The notes under the pieces were generated by a model, which saw only the letters and a list, made by a program, of their open reading frames with translations, did no database searches and was not told the origin of the DNA. Shown here piece by piece: positions 42,610 through 51,640 of a stretch of 64,000 nt of DNA. The stretch spans positions 434,001 to 498,000 of the forward strand of contig NZ_JADOUS010000002.1 of the NCBI RefSeq assembly GCF_015752045.1, read 5' to 3'. The DNA is from Arthrobacter_D sp015752045 (lineage in GTDB: Bacteria > Actinomycetota > Actinomycetes > Actinomycetales > Micrococcaceae). A program made the translations under genes and the position numbers. Within the stretch, counting starts at the first letter, position 1, and each line of letters starts with the position of its first letter.

Positions 42610-42838
42610 CTACTTCTTGCGGGCCTTCTTGAGCACGTCGGCTGCCTGGCGGTAGATGCGCTGCGCCTCGGGACTTGTGATGACCTGGTAGACCTTCTTG
42701 CCATCGACGATCAGTCTCTGAGCCTGAGCCCGCACAGCGGGATCCGTGGCAATGGAGTGGACCTTGACTCCGGCGGCCTTTGCCTTCCCCCCCGCTGCCC
42801 TTCACGAAGGCCGCGGCCTTGTCCCCTGCTCCAGCCAT
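42610..42838 (-). pseudogene. Small conserved-looking protein gene with a G7 frameshift
   Basis: From ATG 42838 the frame reads MAGAGDKAAAFVKGSGG and then meets a run of seven G (42787-42793, minus strand). In the next frame the sequence continues KAKAAGVKVHSIATDPAVR, AQAQRLIVDGKKVYQVITSP, EAQRIYRQAADVLKKARKK and stops at TAG. A run of six G would join them into a basic, helical protein of about 75 aa. The codon usage and sense of both parts support coding. As sequenced the first frame instead runs on as a low-sense sequence past 42610. I do not recognise the family. Confidence 0.65.
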
Positions 42839-42938
42839 GTAGCGCCCCCATAGTGATGATTCGTTCAGTAAGATGAGTACTTCGGGGTATTCAACCACGT
42901 AGTCAGAAGACGTTCGAACCACTCGGAACCCCCGCCGC

Positions 42939-44348
42939 CTACAGCTCCGGCGCCCGCTTCGCCCAGCCCGTCGCCTGCTCGAATGCGTACGCCACCTGCA
43001 GCAGCTCGATGTCGCTGCCGTGCGGCATCGTGATCTGCAGCCCCACCGGCAGGCCGTCCGCGCTGAAGCCTGCCGGGACCGACACAGCGGGCAGACCCGT
43101 TGCGGAGATCAGGCAGGCAGAGCGCATCCAGTCCAGGTAGGTCTCGAACGCGACGCCGTTCAGCGACGTCGGATACCGCTCGGCGGCGTCGAACGGGAGG
43201 ACCTGCGCAGCCGGACTCACGAACACGTCGTACGTCCCGAAGTAGCGGCGCACGCTGGTGTCGAGGCGGGTCCGGGCGAGCGCGGCGTCGACCAGATCCT
43301 GCGCCGTCAGCTGCTGCCCCTGCTCCACGTTCCAGCGGATCTCCGGCTTGATGACGTCGCCGTGCTTCGCGACGAGGTCGCCGAGGCCGAGCACGAAGTC
43401 GAAGGCCCGCGTGGTCCCGAACACCTGGTCGGCGTCGCGCAGGTCCGGCGCTGCTTCCTCGACGATCGCGCCGAGACGCTCGAAGACCCGCAGCTCCCGC
43501 TCGAGGACCCGCAGCACCTCGGGGTCCACGGGCACTCCGAGACCGAAGTCCGGCGACCAGCCGATCCGCAGACCGGTCAGGTCCCGCTCCAGCCCGGTGC
43601 CGAATGAGCCCCGCACGGGATAGGCGTACGGGACCGCGGGATCGGCCCCAGCGATCACCGTCATACCCAGCGCGATGTCCTCGATGTCCCGCGCCATCAG
43701 CCCGTTGCGGCTCAGCCACGCCCAGGCGTTGCGCGTGGGCGCGGACGGGACGACGCCGATCGACGGCCGGTACCCGACGACGTTGCAGAACGACGCCGGG
43801 ACGCGCAGCGAGCCGCCCATGTCGCTGCCGTCGCCCAGCGGCTGGATGCGGGCCGCGATCGACGCCGCCACTCCCCCGCTGCTGCCGCCGGCGCTGCGGC
43901 TCGTGTCGTACGGGTTGACGGTGGTCCCGAACACCTCGTTGAAGGTGTGCGATCCGGCGGCGAACTCCGGCACGTTCGTCTTGCCCGTCGTGACCACACC
44001 GGCATTCTTGAGGCGCCCGATGATCAGGTCGTCGAACGTCGGCACGAAGTCCTTGAAGATCATCGAGCCCTGCGTCGTCCGCAGACCCCTCGTGTTGTGC
44101 GTGTCCTTGTGCGTCATCGGCAGGCCGTGCAGCGGCGGCAGGTCCGCGCCCGACGCGGCGAGCTCGTCGGCCGCAGTGGCGAGCTCGACGGCGCCCTCCC
44201 GGTCCTCCGTGATCACCGCGTTGATCCTGCCGTTGACGGCGTCCATCCGGTCGAAATGCGCCTCGAGCGCCTCCCGCGCGGACACGTCACGACGGCGGAT
44301 GGCGGCCGTCAGGTCGGCGGCGGACAGTTCGTGCAGCTCACCGCTCAC
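42939..44348 (-). CDS. Amidase (amidase signature family)
   Basis: A protein of 469 aa of the amidase signature family. The catalytic triad is Lys81 (MTHKDTH), cis-Ser156 (RSAGGSSGGVAA) and nucleophile Ser180 (GSDMGGSLRVPA), spaced 75 and 24 residues apart as in FAAH (K142/S217/S241). It should hydrolyse a small amide to the acid and ammonia. The GTG at 44348 overlaps the stop of the M20 amidohydrolase gene (GTGA), so it is the last gene of a five-gene catabolic operon. The natural substrate is unknown. Confidence 0.92.
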   Translation of the reverse strand: MSGELHELSAADLTAAIRRRDVSAREALEAHFDRMDAVNGRINAVITEDREGAVELATAADELAASGADLPPLHGLPMTHKDTHNTRGLRTTQGSMIFKDFVPTFDDLIIGRLKNAGVVTTGKTNVPEFAAGSHTFNEVFGTTVNPYDTSRSAGGSSGGVAASIAARIQPLGDGSDMGGSLRVPASFCNVVGYRPSIGVVPSAPTRNAWAWLSRNGLMARDIEDIALGMTVIAGADPAVPYAYPVRGSFGTGLERDLTGLRIGWSPDFGLGVPVDPEVLRVLERELRVFERLGAIVEEAAPDLRDADQVFGTTRAFDFVLGLGDLVAKHGDVIKPEIRWNVEQGQQLTAQDLVDAALARTRLDTSVRRYFGTYDVFVSPAAQVLPFDAAERYPTSLNGVAFETYLDWMRSACLISATGLPAVSVPAGFSADGLPVGLQITMPHGSDIELLQVAYAFEQATGWAKRAPEL

Positions 44349-45580
44349 GCGGCCTTCCCCACCTTCGACAGCAGCGCCGTCATGGCTGCCTTCACGCCGG
44401 TGGTTAGGGTCGGCTCGATCGCCGGCGCGAAGTACGGCGAGTGGTTGCCCGGCACGGGATCGTCGCCGTCGAGAACTCCCTGCGGGTGCCCACCGAAGAA
44501 CCAGTAGACGCTCGGCACGCCGATGGCCTCGGCCAGGAGCCCGAAGTCCTCGCTGCCCATCACGGGCGGGGACTCGATGACGGCGTCCTCGCCCAGCACC
44601 TCGCCGAGGACGGCCATAAGGTCCTCCGTGGAGGAGGGGTCGTTGTAGCACTGGGGGAAGCTGATCAGTTCCTCGATTACCGGCTCCGGAGCCCCCGACG
44701 CCGCTGCCTCGGCGCTGATGATGCGCCGGAGCGAGCCGAGCACGCGCTCCCGCACGTCGACGTCGAACGTGCGCACATTGACGGTGAACTCCGCCGACGC
44801 CGGGATGATGTTCTCCTTCAGGCCGCCGTGGAACGTGCCGATCGTGACGACCGCGGACTTCATCGGGTGGACCTCGCGGGACACGATCGTCTGGATCCGG
44901 ACCACCATGTGCGCGCCGAGCACGATCGGGTCGATCGACTGGTCCGGCTGCGACCCGTGTGCCTGCTGGCCTCGGACGGTGACCTTCCACGCATCGGCCA
45001 TCGCCATGGCCGTGCCCTTGCTGATGTTGACGGTGCCGGCGAGCCCGGGCCAGACGTGCTGCCCGTAGATGATCGACGGCTGGGGCGCCTTGGCCCACAG
45101 ACCGTCCTCCACCATCGCCTCCGCGCCCTCACCGGTCTCCTCGCCGGGCTGGAAGATGAACACCACCGTGCCGGACCAGGCGTCGCGGTTCTCCGTCAGC
45201 AGCTGCGCGGCGGTGAGGCCCACGGTCATGTGGGTGTCGTGGCCGCAGCCGTGCATCACGGGGACCCCCGTGCCGTCGGCGAGGTGTCCCGCCGTCGTGC
45301 TCGCGTAGTCCAGCCCGGTGTCCTCGGCGATGGGCAGGCCGTCGGTATCGGCGCGGTAGCCGACCACGGGTCCGTCGCCGTTGCGCAGGATCCCGACGAC
45401 GCCGGTCCCGCCGCACATGAACGTCTCGAGCCCGAGGTGGTTCAGCTTCTCGAGGATGAAGGCGGCCGTGTGCGTCTCCTGCATGGACAGCTCGGGGTGG
45501 GCGTGGAGGTGCCGGTAGAGCTCGTGCATGGCCGTGGTGTGGGCGTCGGAGAGATCGAAGACGTCGGTGTCGATGGTCAT
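44345..45580 (-). CDS. M20 family amidohydrolase
   Basis: A protein of 411 aa of the M20D/hippurate-hydrolase-like group (N-acyl amino acid hydrolases). HAHPELSMQE is the N-terminal motif, GYRADTDGLPI and MHGCGHDTHM carry the first metal ligands, FQPGEETGEGAEAMVEDG the Glu pair, and GSEDFG a C-terminal ligand. It should release acyl groups from N-acyl amino acids or similar amides. GGACACC lies before the ATG at 45580. It overlaps the amidase gene by GTGA, and the membrane protein genes lie just upstream in the same operon. Confidence 0.92.
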   Translation of the reverse strand: MTIDTDVFDLSDAHTTAMHELYRHLHAHPELSMQETHTAAFILEKLNHLGLETFMCGGTGVVGILRNGDGPVVGYRADTDGLPIAEDTGLDYASTTAGHLADGTGVPVMHGCGHDTHMTVGLTAAQLLTENRDAWSGTVVFIFQPGEETGEGAEAMVEDGLWAKAPQPSIIYGQHVWPGLAGTVNISKGTAMAMADAWKVTVRGQQAHGSQPDQSIDPIVLGAHMVVRIQTIVSREVHPMKSAVVTIGTFHGGLKENIIPASAEFTVNVRTFDVDVRERVLGSLRRIISAEAAASGAPEPVIEELISFPQCYNDPSSTEDLMAVLGEVLGEDAVIESPPVMGSEDFGLLAEAIGVPSVYWFFGGHPQGVLDGDDPVPGNHSPYFAPAIEPTLTTGVKAAMTALLSKVGKAA

Positions 45581-45627
45581 GGTGTCCTTTCGGGCGGACG
45601 GTGTCGAAACGTTGTTGACAGGGGAGC

Positions 45628-46356
45628 CTAGTTGACGAGCGTGGTAGGAGTCGCGGTCGCCGTGCGCGAGCGCAGGAACCAGGCGAGCACCGCGGTGATC
45701 AGGACGACGACGCCGGTGGCCGGCTTCGCGAGGGCGGGAACGGCCGGCACCAGGACGAAGAGCACGAGGGCGGCGACGACGACGGCGATCACGGTGACGC
45801 GCGGCTGCTTCATGGTGACGATGAGCTGCACCAGGACGCCGCCGATGATGGCGGGGAAGATGTACAGGCGGGCGACGTCCACGATGTCCGTGGGGATGAC
45901 GCTGACCAGCCAGGTCCCGAGGATGCCGACGAAGGTCAGCATGGACAGCACGTGAACCATGGCCGCTCCGCAGATGGCCATGAGCGCGGCGAACTCGCCC
46001 CGTTTGGTGCCTGCCTTCGCGCCGATGGCCGCCTGCGCCACGAGGGCCGACGGGAGAAGCTTGTTGGCGATGTTGCCGATCATGAACGCCTGGTACATCG
46101 CGGCGGGACCGAGCACCGGGTAGTAGGTGATGGGCTCCACGAACCAGAGCACGAAGAAGGCGGCCGCGACGGCGAGGTACGCCGTCCAGATCATGCTCGC
46201 GGTGATCCCCAAGTCGGTGAACAGCACGAGGTAGAGCGGGGCGGCGAGGGAGAAGAGCAGCGCCGCGCCCATCGTGAGCTGGCCCCAGCGGGAGGTGGTG
46301 CGGTCGAACTCGGCGAGGGAGGCGTTCGGCGTGACGGCAGTATCTGCAGCAGACAT
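45628..46356 (-). CDS. Multi-pass membrane protein, candidate transporter half
   Basis: A protein of 242 aa with about seven predicted helices. Conserved-looking segments are EPITYYPVLGPAAMYQAFMI and GNIANKLLPSALVAQAAIG, with a cytoplasmic loop GAKAGTKRGEFAALM, reminiscent of secondary transporters with small substrates. I do not recognise a named family. It lies 28 bases after the DUF5058 gene and before the M20 gene, so it is likely part of a transport system for the amide compounds the operon breaks down. The two small membrane proteins could work as a pair. Confidence 0.65.
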   Translation of the reverse strand: MSAADTAVTPNASLAEFDRTTSRWGQLTMGAALLFSLAAPLYLVLFTDLGITASMIWTAYLAVAAAFFVLWFVEPITYYPVLGPAAMYQAFMIGNIANKLLPSALVAQAAIGAKAGTKRGEFAALMAICGAAMVHVLSMLTFVGILGTWLVSVIPTDIVDVARLYIFPAIIGGVLVQLIVTMKQPRVTVIAVVVAALVLFVLVPAVPALAKPATGVVVLITAVLAWFLRSRTATATPTTLVN

Positions 46357-46383
46357 GGTGGTTCCTTTCGGGTGAGGTACTGC

Positions 46384-47139
46384 CTAGGCGGCGGGGGCCA
46401 TGCCGGAGGTGTGGGCGATGTAGGCGGCGATCAGGCCGACGATGATCGAGATGCCGAGGCCCCATTCCCGCAGCCAGGTCGCGGACGTCCTGCTGGCGAG
46501 GGACATGCACACCGCCATGGTCACGGCGGAGACGATGACGGACAGGATGTGGACGGGTGTCTTCCCGAGTTCCGCGATGCCGAGGCTCGCGAAGGCGCCG
46601 ATGAGGGCCGCGGCGGGGACGATCGCCATCAGGGCGGGGTTGACCTTGCGGAGCTTGGTATCGCCCCGGCGCAGGATCGGCGTGAGGATCAGGGTGGCGA
46701 GCATCCACCCGGCACCGGACATGCTCATGGCCATGAAGGCGACCACGAACACCGCCTGGGTGTAGTCGGGGCCGCCCAGGGTGGCGCCCATGGTGCCCGC
46801 GGCGAGACTGGCCGACGCCGATTCCGTGGCGGCGGACCCGACGAGCCCGATGCGCACCAGCACGGCAGGCGTCCCGAAGAGGGTGAGGAGGGCGATGCTC
46901 ACCAGCACCACGGCCAGGGACGGGCCGATGGCCGCGATGGCTCCGGCCCTGAAGGAGATCTTGAGCTCCTCCGCCGAGATGTCGGCGGCCGGGCCGGCTT
47001 TCTTCGCGGCCTTCATGTAGACGAGGGACTGCACGATGATGGCGCCGAAGACACCGATGGCCAGGACCCAGAGGACGGGCATGTTGGCGATCGCAAGGAT
47101 GTCCGTGGACAGTCCTTCGGGAGTCAGTGCTGTTTCCAT
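46384..47139 (-). CDS. DUF5058 family membrane protein
   Basis: A protein of 251 aa with about six to seven helices, matching the DUF5058 family in length. The segments VQSLVYMKAAKKAG, GSAATESASASLAAGTMGAT and LGGPDYTQAVFVVAFMAM are the most distinctive. DUF5058 proteins tend to sit beside M20 hydrolase genes, as here, which suggests uptake of the amide substrate, possibly together with the membrane protein at 45628. No biochemical function is established. The ATG at 47139 was chosen because the first helix starts soon after; the frame extends upstream without support. Confidence 0.75.
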   Translation of the reverse strand: METALTPEGLSTDILAIANMPVLWVLAIGVFGAIIVQSLVYMKAAKKAGPAADISAEELKISFRAGAIAAIGPSLAVVLVSIALLTLFGTPAVLVRIGLVGSAATESASASLAAGTMGATLGGPDYTQAVFVVAFMAMSMSGAGWMLATLILTPILRRGDTKLRKVNPALMAIVPAAALIGAFASLGIAELGKTPVHILSVIVSAVTMAVCMSLASRTSATWLREWGLGISIIVGLIAAYIAHTSGMAPAA

Positions 47140-47182
47140 GGGAACTCCAGGGGCGGGGTGGGTGGGGGAAGGGTTGCGCGGG

Positions 47183-48448
47183 TCAGGACGTGGGGCGGCT
47201 GTCGGTGGTGTCGAGGCGGCGGAGGGTCCCCACGAGCGCTTCCACACCCGTGGCGATGTTCTCGGTGCTGCTCCATTCCTCGGGGCAGTGGCTCTTGCCG
47301 CCCTTGGAGGGGATGAAGATCATGCCCATGGGCGCGAGGGTGGCCATGTGCACGGCGTCGTGGGTCGCACCGCTCGGGATCGGCATCCAGGGCAGGCCGA
47401 GGGCGTCGACGGCGGCTCCGGCGACATCCTGCACGCTGGACGCCGCGTGCACCACGGTGTTGTCGGTGGACCACTCGAACCCGACGTCGACGCCGAGGTC
47501 GGCTGCCTTGGCGGCGATCTCGCCGGTCAGGCGTCCCTTGACGCCGGACAGCCAGGTGGGGTCGACGCTGCGGACCTCGCTGTACATCCGGACGAGCGAC
47601 GGGACGACGTTCGGTGAGCGGGACTCCGATTCGACCCGCGTCGACGTGGCGACACCGTGGGTCGGCGCCCCGCAGCCTTCGGCCCGCACCGCGAGGACGG
47701 CCTCGGCGGCGGCGGCCATGGCGTCGCGGCGGTCCTCCATCGACGTCGTGCCCGCGTGGTCGGCGGCTCCCGCGAAGGTGGCGATGAAGCGCTCTATACC
47801 GGTGATCGCGGTGACGATGCCGAGGGGCAGGCCGCGCTTCTCGAGGGTGGGGCCCTGCTCGATGTGCAGTTCGACGAACGCGTGCAGGGGTTCCTTCGCC
47901 CACGGGACATCCAGGAGCCGGGAGGGGTCGAGGCCGTAGTCGGCGTAGGCCTGCCCGAGGGTGACGCCGCGGTAGTCGCGCCGGTCGAGGTCCTCCGGCG
48001 TGAGCTCCTGGGCCGCGGAGCGGCTGCCGAGGCAGCTGAGCCCGAAGACGTTCGATTCCTCGCCGAGGAAATCGACCACCAGCAGGTCCCGCCGCAGTCG
48101 GATCCCGGATTCCTGCAGCAGGCGGGCTGCCTCGATGGATCCGAGCACGCCTACGATGCCGTCGAAACGACCGCCGCCGTCGACCGTGTCCGTGTGGGAG
48201 CCCGTGACAAGTGCGGGCAGCGAGGCCTCGCTCCCCGCCAGCCGTCCGACGATGTTGCCGGCCGCGTCCACGTGCACCTCGAGCCCGGCCTCACGCATGC
48301 GGGCGGCAGTCCATGCGCGGGATGCGCGGTACGGCTCGCTGAAGACCTCGCGGGTCCAGCCGGGCCGGTCGCCGTCATTGAATGCGGAGAGCTCGGCGAC
48401 ACCGGTACCGAGACGGTCGTGGGTCTCGAGGGAGGGCACCTGGAGCAT
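47183..48448 (-). CDS. Hydantoinase/carbamoylase-type M20 amidase
   Basis: A protein of 421 aa of the N-carbamoyl-amino-acid/allantoate amidohydrolase group. VTGSHTDTVDGGGRFDGIVG carries the first metal His and Asp, VDFLGEESNVFGLSCLGSR the bridging Glu, ELHIEQGP a His-Glu ligand region, and PSGATHDAVHMA the final His. It should cleave carbamoyl or ureido groups, giving ammonia and CO2 or the free amino acid. It is the first gene of the minus-strand operon and lies just after a LacI-type operator (48466), so it is probably repressed by the divergent regulator. Confidence 0.9.
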   Translation of the reverse strand: MLQVPSLETHDRLGTGVAELSAFNDGDRPGWTREVFSEPYRASRAWTAARMREAGLEVHVDAAGNIVGRLAGSEASLPALVTGSHTDTVDGGGRFDGIVGVLGSIEAARLLQESGIRLRRDLLVVDFLGEESNVFGLSCLGSRSAAQELTPEDLDRRDYRGVTLGQAYADYGLDPSRLLDVPWAKEPLHAFVELHIEQGPTLEKRGLPLGIVTAITGIERFIATFAGAADHAGTTSMEDRRDAMAAAAEAVLAVRAEGCGAPTHGVATSTRVESESRSPNVVPSLVRMYSEVRSVDPTWLSGVKGRLTGEIAAKAADLGVDVGFEWSTDNTVVHAASSVQDVAGAAVDALGLPWMPIPSGATHDAVHMATLAPMGMIFIPSKGGKSHCPEEWSSTENIATGVEALVGTLRRLDTTDSRPTS

Positions 48449-48465
48449 GGAATCAGTCCTTTGCA

Positions 48466-48475
48466 CAAACGTTTG
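48466..48475. promoter_or_regulatory. LacI-type operator CAAACGTTTG
   Basis: A perfect 10-base palindrome with a central CG, typical of LacI/GalR family sites, lies 18 bases before the carbamoylase start. It is the likely site by which the regulator at 48655 controls the catabolic operon. Confidence 0.7.
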
Positions 48476-48587
48476 CGGTGGGGTGCAGCGAAGGGGTTGC
48501 TGCAAAGTGTGGCCCCAATCACACTACGGACGCATCATTTCGTCAATGTTTCTGTGGGATGAAGCCTGCGATCTACCGTGGTCTGTG

Positions 48588-48601
48588 CGCAAACCTTTGC
48601 G
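48588..48601. promoter_or_regulatory. Second LacI-type operator CGCAAACCTTTGCG
   Basis: Six-base arms CGCAAA/TTTGCG around a central CC, 54 bases before the LacI gene start. It resembles the site at 48466 and probably serves autoregulation or looping between the two sites. Confidence 0.62.
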
Positions 48602-48641
48602 GACGATGGTGCAGGGGAGGCGCATGGGGCTCCCGCGGGCC

Positions 48642-48647
48642 TAGACT
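48642..48647 (+). promoter_or_regulatory. -10 box TAGACT of the LacI gene
   Basis: TAGACT ends 7 bases before the ATG at 48655, so the regulator mRNA is probably leaderless. Only the ATG at 48655 is in the proper frame. Confidence 0.5.
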
Positions 48648-48654
48648 CGATGCG

Positions 48655-49689
48655 ATGAAGGAAGATCCCAGTTCGCAGCCGGCCCGGGCGCGTCCTGTCA
48701 CCCTGGCGACGATCGCCGGTCATGCACAGGTGCACATCTCGACGGTGTCGCGCGCCTTGAGCGACGACCCCGTGGGGATCGGCTCCGACACGGTGAAGCG
48801 TGTCCGTGAGCTCGCGGCAGCACTCGGCTACCGGCGCGACGTCGGTGCGGCGGGGCTGCGGACCGGCAGCTCGCGCCTGATCGGCGTCCTCGTCCCGCGA
48901 CTCACCGACCTCGTCCTCGCCTCGATCTACGAGAGCATCGACGCGGCAGCGAGCGCGGCAGGGTACGGGACCGTCGTCGCCAACACGCTCGACGATCCGG
49001 AGCATCGCCGTGCCCGCCTGGATGCGATGCTCTCGCGGAGGATCGACGGCGTCATCATCGGCGACTCCCACAGCGGCGACACGGCCGCGCATGAACTACG
49101 AAGCCGCGGTGTGCCGTATGTGCTCGTGATGCGCACCCTGGAGGGGCACCTGTCGGTGACGACGGACGACTACCGCGGTGGCCGGCTCGCCGCTCAGCAC
49201 CTCCTGGCCCTGGGGCACCGCCGGGTCGGCGTGATCGCCGGAGACCAGCTGGCGAGCACGGGCCGCGAGCGCACCCTCGGCTTCCGGAGGGAGTTCGAGT
49301 CCGCGGGCTATTCCCTGCCGGAGCCCTACGTGGTGGCGTCGGCCTTCAGCACGCCGTCCGGACTGACCGCAGGTGCAGAACTGATGACGCTGCCGGAGCC
49401 GCCCACGGCCATCTTCGCCGTGCACGATCTTCTCGCCCTCGGGGCCATGGGCGCCATCCGGGACGCCGGCAAGCGGGTCGGGGCGGACGTGGCGCTCATC
49501 GGCTACAACGATCTCGACCTCGCCGGCACCCTGCCGGTCCCGCTGACGTCCGTCCGTTCGGATCTCGCGGCCATGGGGACCCAGAGCGTGGAGGCCCTGC
49601 TCCGGACCATGCGGGGTGAGCCCACCCGGAGCGTGCTGCTGCCGCCGGAGCTCGTGGTGCGGGCCACCACTCCCCCGCTGCGCGCGTAA
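48655..49689 (+). CDS. LacI family transcriptional regulator
   Basis: A protein of 344 aa. The N-terminal HTH reads VTLATIAGHAQVHISTVSRA, followed by the hinge helix area AAGLRTGSSRLIGVLVPRL. The periplasmic-binding-protein-like core has DGVIIGDSHSGD, GHRRVGVIAGD and ALIGYNDLDLAGTLPVPLTS. It should bind an effector derived from the amide catabolic pathway and control the divergent operon through the sites at 48466 and 48588. It has its own leaderless promoter. Confidence 0.9.
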   Translation: MKEDPSSQPARARPVTLATIAGHAQVHISTVSRALSDDPVGIGSDTVKRVRELAAALGYRRDVGAAGLRTGSSRLIGVLVPRLTDLVLASIYESIDAAASAAGYGTVVANTLDDPEHRRARLDAMLSRRIDGVIIGDSHSGDTAAHELRSRGVPYVLVMRTLEGHLSVTTDDYRGGRLAAQHLLALGHRRVGVIAGDQLASTGRERTLGFRREFESAGYSLPEPYVVASAFSTPSGLTAGAELMTLPEPPTAIFAVHDLLALGAMGAIRDAGKRVGADVALIGYNDLDLAGTLPVPLTSVRSDLAAMGTQSVEALLRTMRGEPTRSVLLPPELVVRATTPPLRA

Positions 49690-49863
49690 CGCGTGCCCGC
49701 GGGCTGTTCCTCTCCTTGACCTGGAAGCCACTGCCGCCGTCGTGGCAGCCCGAGCTTGTGAAGAGGTAGGTGGTCAGGAGGCTCCGGCCCAAGGTAAGGG
49801 CAAGGTCCTCACCGTTGACTGGTCCCGGGATGGACGACACCGCGTCCACGAGAGGGAGGCATC

Positions 49864-51495
49864 GTGAATCCAGAAGCGGCCGCAGCGGCCGGCGTCGAGC
49901 CGGCATCATCGTCATTCGACAAGCCGTCCGGTCTGTCGCGCCGGGGGGCGATGTTCTCGGCCGCTTCGGCAGGCCTGCTGTCCGTCCTTCCGATGGGAGC
50001 CCGGAGTGCCTCCGCTGCTCCGGCCCCGAAGCCGGCACCCACGGTGCAGAAGCCTGCCCGGCTGGGGCCGGCCTCCGGCCATGCGGTCGGGAACCCTCGG
50101 GGTGCGGAGGTCGCGGTGAAGTCGCGCCGCGCCCAGCAGGGTCGATTCGGCCTGATGTTCCCGTCCCTGCAGCCTTTCGCCCCACCGGAGGCGCTGCTGG
50201 GCGTCCTGGCCCAGCGGATGATCGATCCACGGCAGCCGCTCGCCGATGTCTCCGCCAGCGAGGACGGTTTCGACAACGCGGGAATGCCGGCCGGATACAC
50301 CTACCTCGGCCAGTTCGTGGACCACGACATCACGCTCGACATCACGCCTCTGTCCCTGCAGAAGGCTGATCCCCTGGCTCTCAAGAACTTCAACACACCG
50401 TTCTTCGACCTCGCCTCCGTCTATGGACGCGGACCGGCGGAGGACCCGCATCTTTACGACCCGAAGAACCCCTCCCTGCTCCTGGTCGCGACCACACCTG
50501 AAGGAATACCGGACCTACCCCGCACACCGGCCGGTACCGCGATCATCGGCGATCCGCGAAACGACGAGAACCTCATCGTGTCCCAGATGCATGTGGCATT
50601 CCTGAGGTTGCACAATCACTTCGTCGGCCTCGGCCATTCCTTCACCGAAGCGCGCCGGCTTGTCCGCTGGCACTACCAATGGGTGATCGTCAACGACTTC
50701 CTGCCCCGCATGGTCGGGTCCGCGCTGGTCGAAGCCATGCTGCTCCCCCAGGCCGATGGGACCAGGAAGGTCGACGGCCGGTTCTATAAGCCGGGGAACC
50801 GCCTGAAGCCGATGATTCCGCTCGAATTCTCCGTCTGCGCCTACCGGTTCGGGCACAGCATGATCCGCGCCGAGTACGAGATGCACGACAACACCACCTT
50901 CCCGTTGTTCGGCCCGACGGGGCAGGACCTGCGCGGGTCCCGCCCCCTGCCGTACGACACGCGGGCGGACTGGAACTACTTCTTCGACATCCCGGGTTTC
51001 GAGCCGCCCATGGGCCGCAACACCGCCCGGCTCATCGACACCCAGCTGTCCTTCCCCCTGGCGAACCTGCCGCCCACGGTGGTGAGCCACATCGACGGTG
51101 CCATCTACGCCCTCGCCCACCGTAATCTGCTGCGGGGCGTGGCGCTGGGGCTTCCCGCGGGGCAGGACGTCGCGAAGGCGCTCGGCGTCCCTCCCATCCC
51201 GAATGCCAGGCTCGGACTGTACGAACCCGAATGGGGCAACAAGGCACCCCTGTGGTTCTACATCCTGAAGGAGGCAGAACTGCAGGGCGGCCGCACCCTC
51301 GGGCCGGTGGGCGGGCGGATCGTCGCCGAGGTCATCCTGGGCCTGCTGTCCCTCGACCCCGAGAGCTATCTGAATGCACGCACCCCGTGGACGCCGGCCG
51401 ATCCCGCGTTCGGGATGGGAGAACTGCTGAAGATGAGCGGTGCAATCTTCACGAAGGAGGAGGATCTGCCCGAGGACGAGATAGAGGGCGCCTGA
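49864..51495 (+). CDS. Tat-exported haem peroxidase (animal peroxidase/cyclooxygenase superfamily)
   Basis: A protein of 543 aa. The N-terminus has LSRRGAMFSAASAGLLSVLP, a Tat-type signal (twin Arg, hydrophobic core, AxA near residue 50), so it should be exported folded. The peroxidase domain starts near residue 85. GQFVDHDITLD carries the distal His (about 155) and YRFGHSMIRAEY the proximal haem His (about 331); RLHNHFV and DFLPRM are other superfamily features. Bacterial members oxidise halides, phenols or fatty acids; the product is unknown. The GTG at 49864 has GGGAGG upstream. The stretch 49690-49863 holds no other gene. Confidence 0.85.
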   Translation: MNPEAAAAAGVEPASSSFDKPSGLSRRGAMFSAASAGLLSVLPMGARSASAAPAPKPAPTVQKPARLGPASGHAVGNPRGAEVAVKSRRAQQGRFGLMFPSLQPFAPPEALLGVLAQRMIDPRQPLADVSASEDGFDNAGMPAGYTYLGQFVDHDITLDITPLSLQKADPLALKNFNTPFFDLASVYGRGPAEDPHLYDPKNPSLLLVATTPEGIPDLPRTPAGTAIIGDPRNDENLIVSQMHVAFLRLHNHFVGLGHSFTEARRLVRWHYQWVIVNDFLPRMVGSALVEAMLLPQADGTRKVDGRFYKPGNRLKPMIPLEFSVCAYRFGHSMIRAEYEMHDNTTFPLFGPTGQDLRGSRPLPYDTRADWNYFFDIPGFEPPMGRNTARLIDTQLSFPLANLPPTVVSHIDGAIYALAHRNLLRGVALGLPAGQDVAKALGVPPIPNARLGLYEPEWGNKAPLWFYILKEAELQGGRTLGPVGGRIVAEVILGLLSLDPESYLNARTPWTPADPAFGMGELLKMSGAIFTKEEDLPEDEIEGA

Positions 51496-51640
51496 CGTAG
51501 GTTCTCGAGCCCCCGCGGCGCCCTGCCGAGTAGAAACTTTGCCGGCACTCCTCGGGCCGAGGCAGCGCTGTTCCCTCCCCTGCTCGGACGAGCGCCTACC
51601 ATGGTGAGCAGTTCAGACACCGCCACCATTTGGGGAAGAA

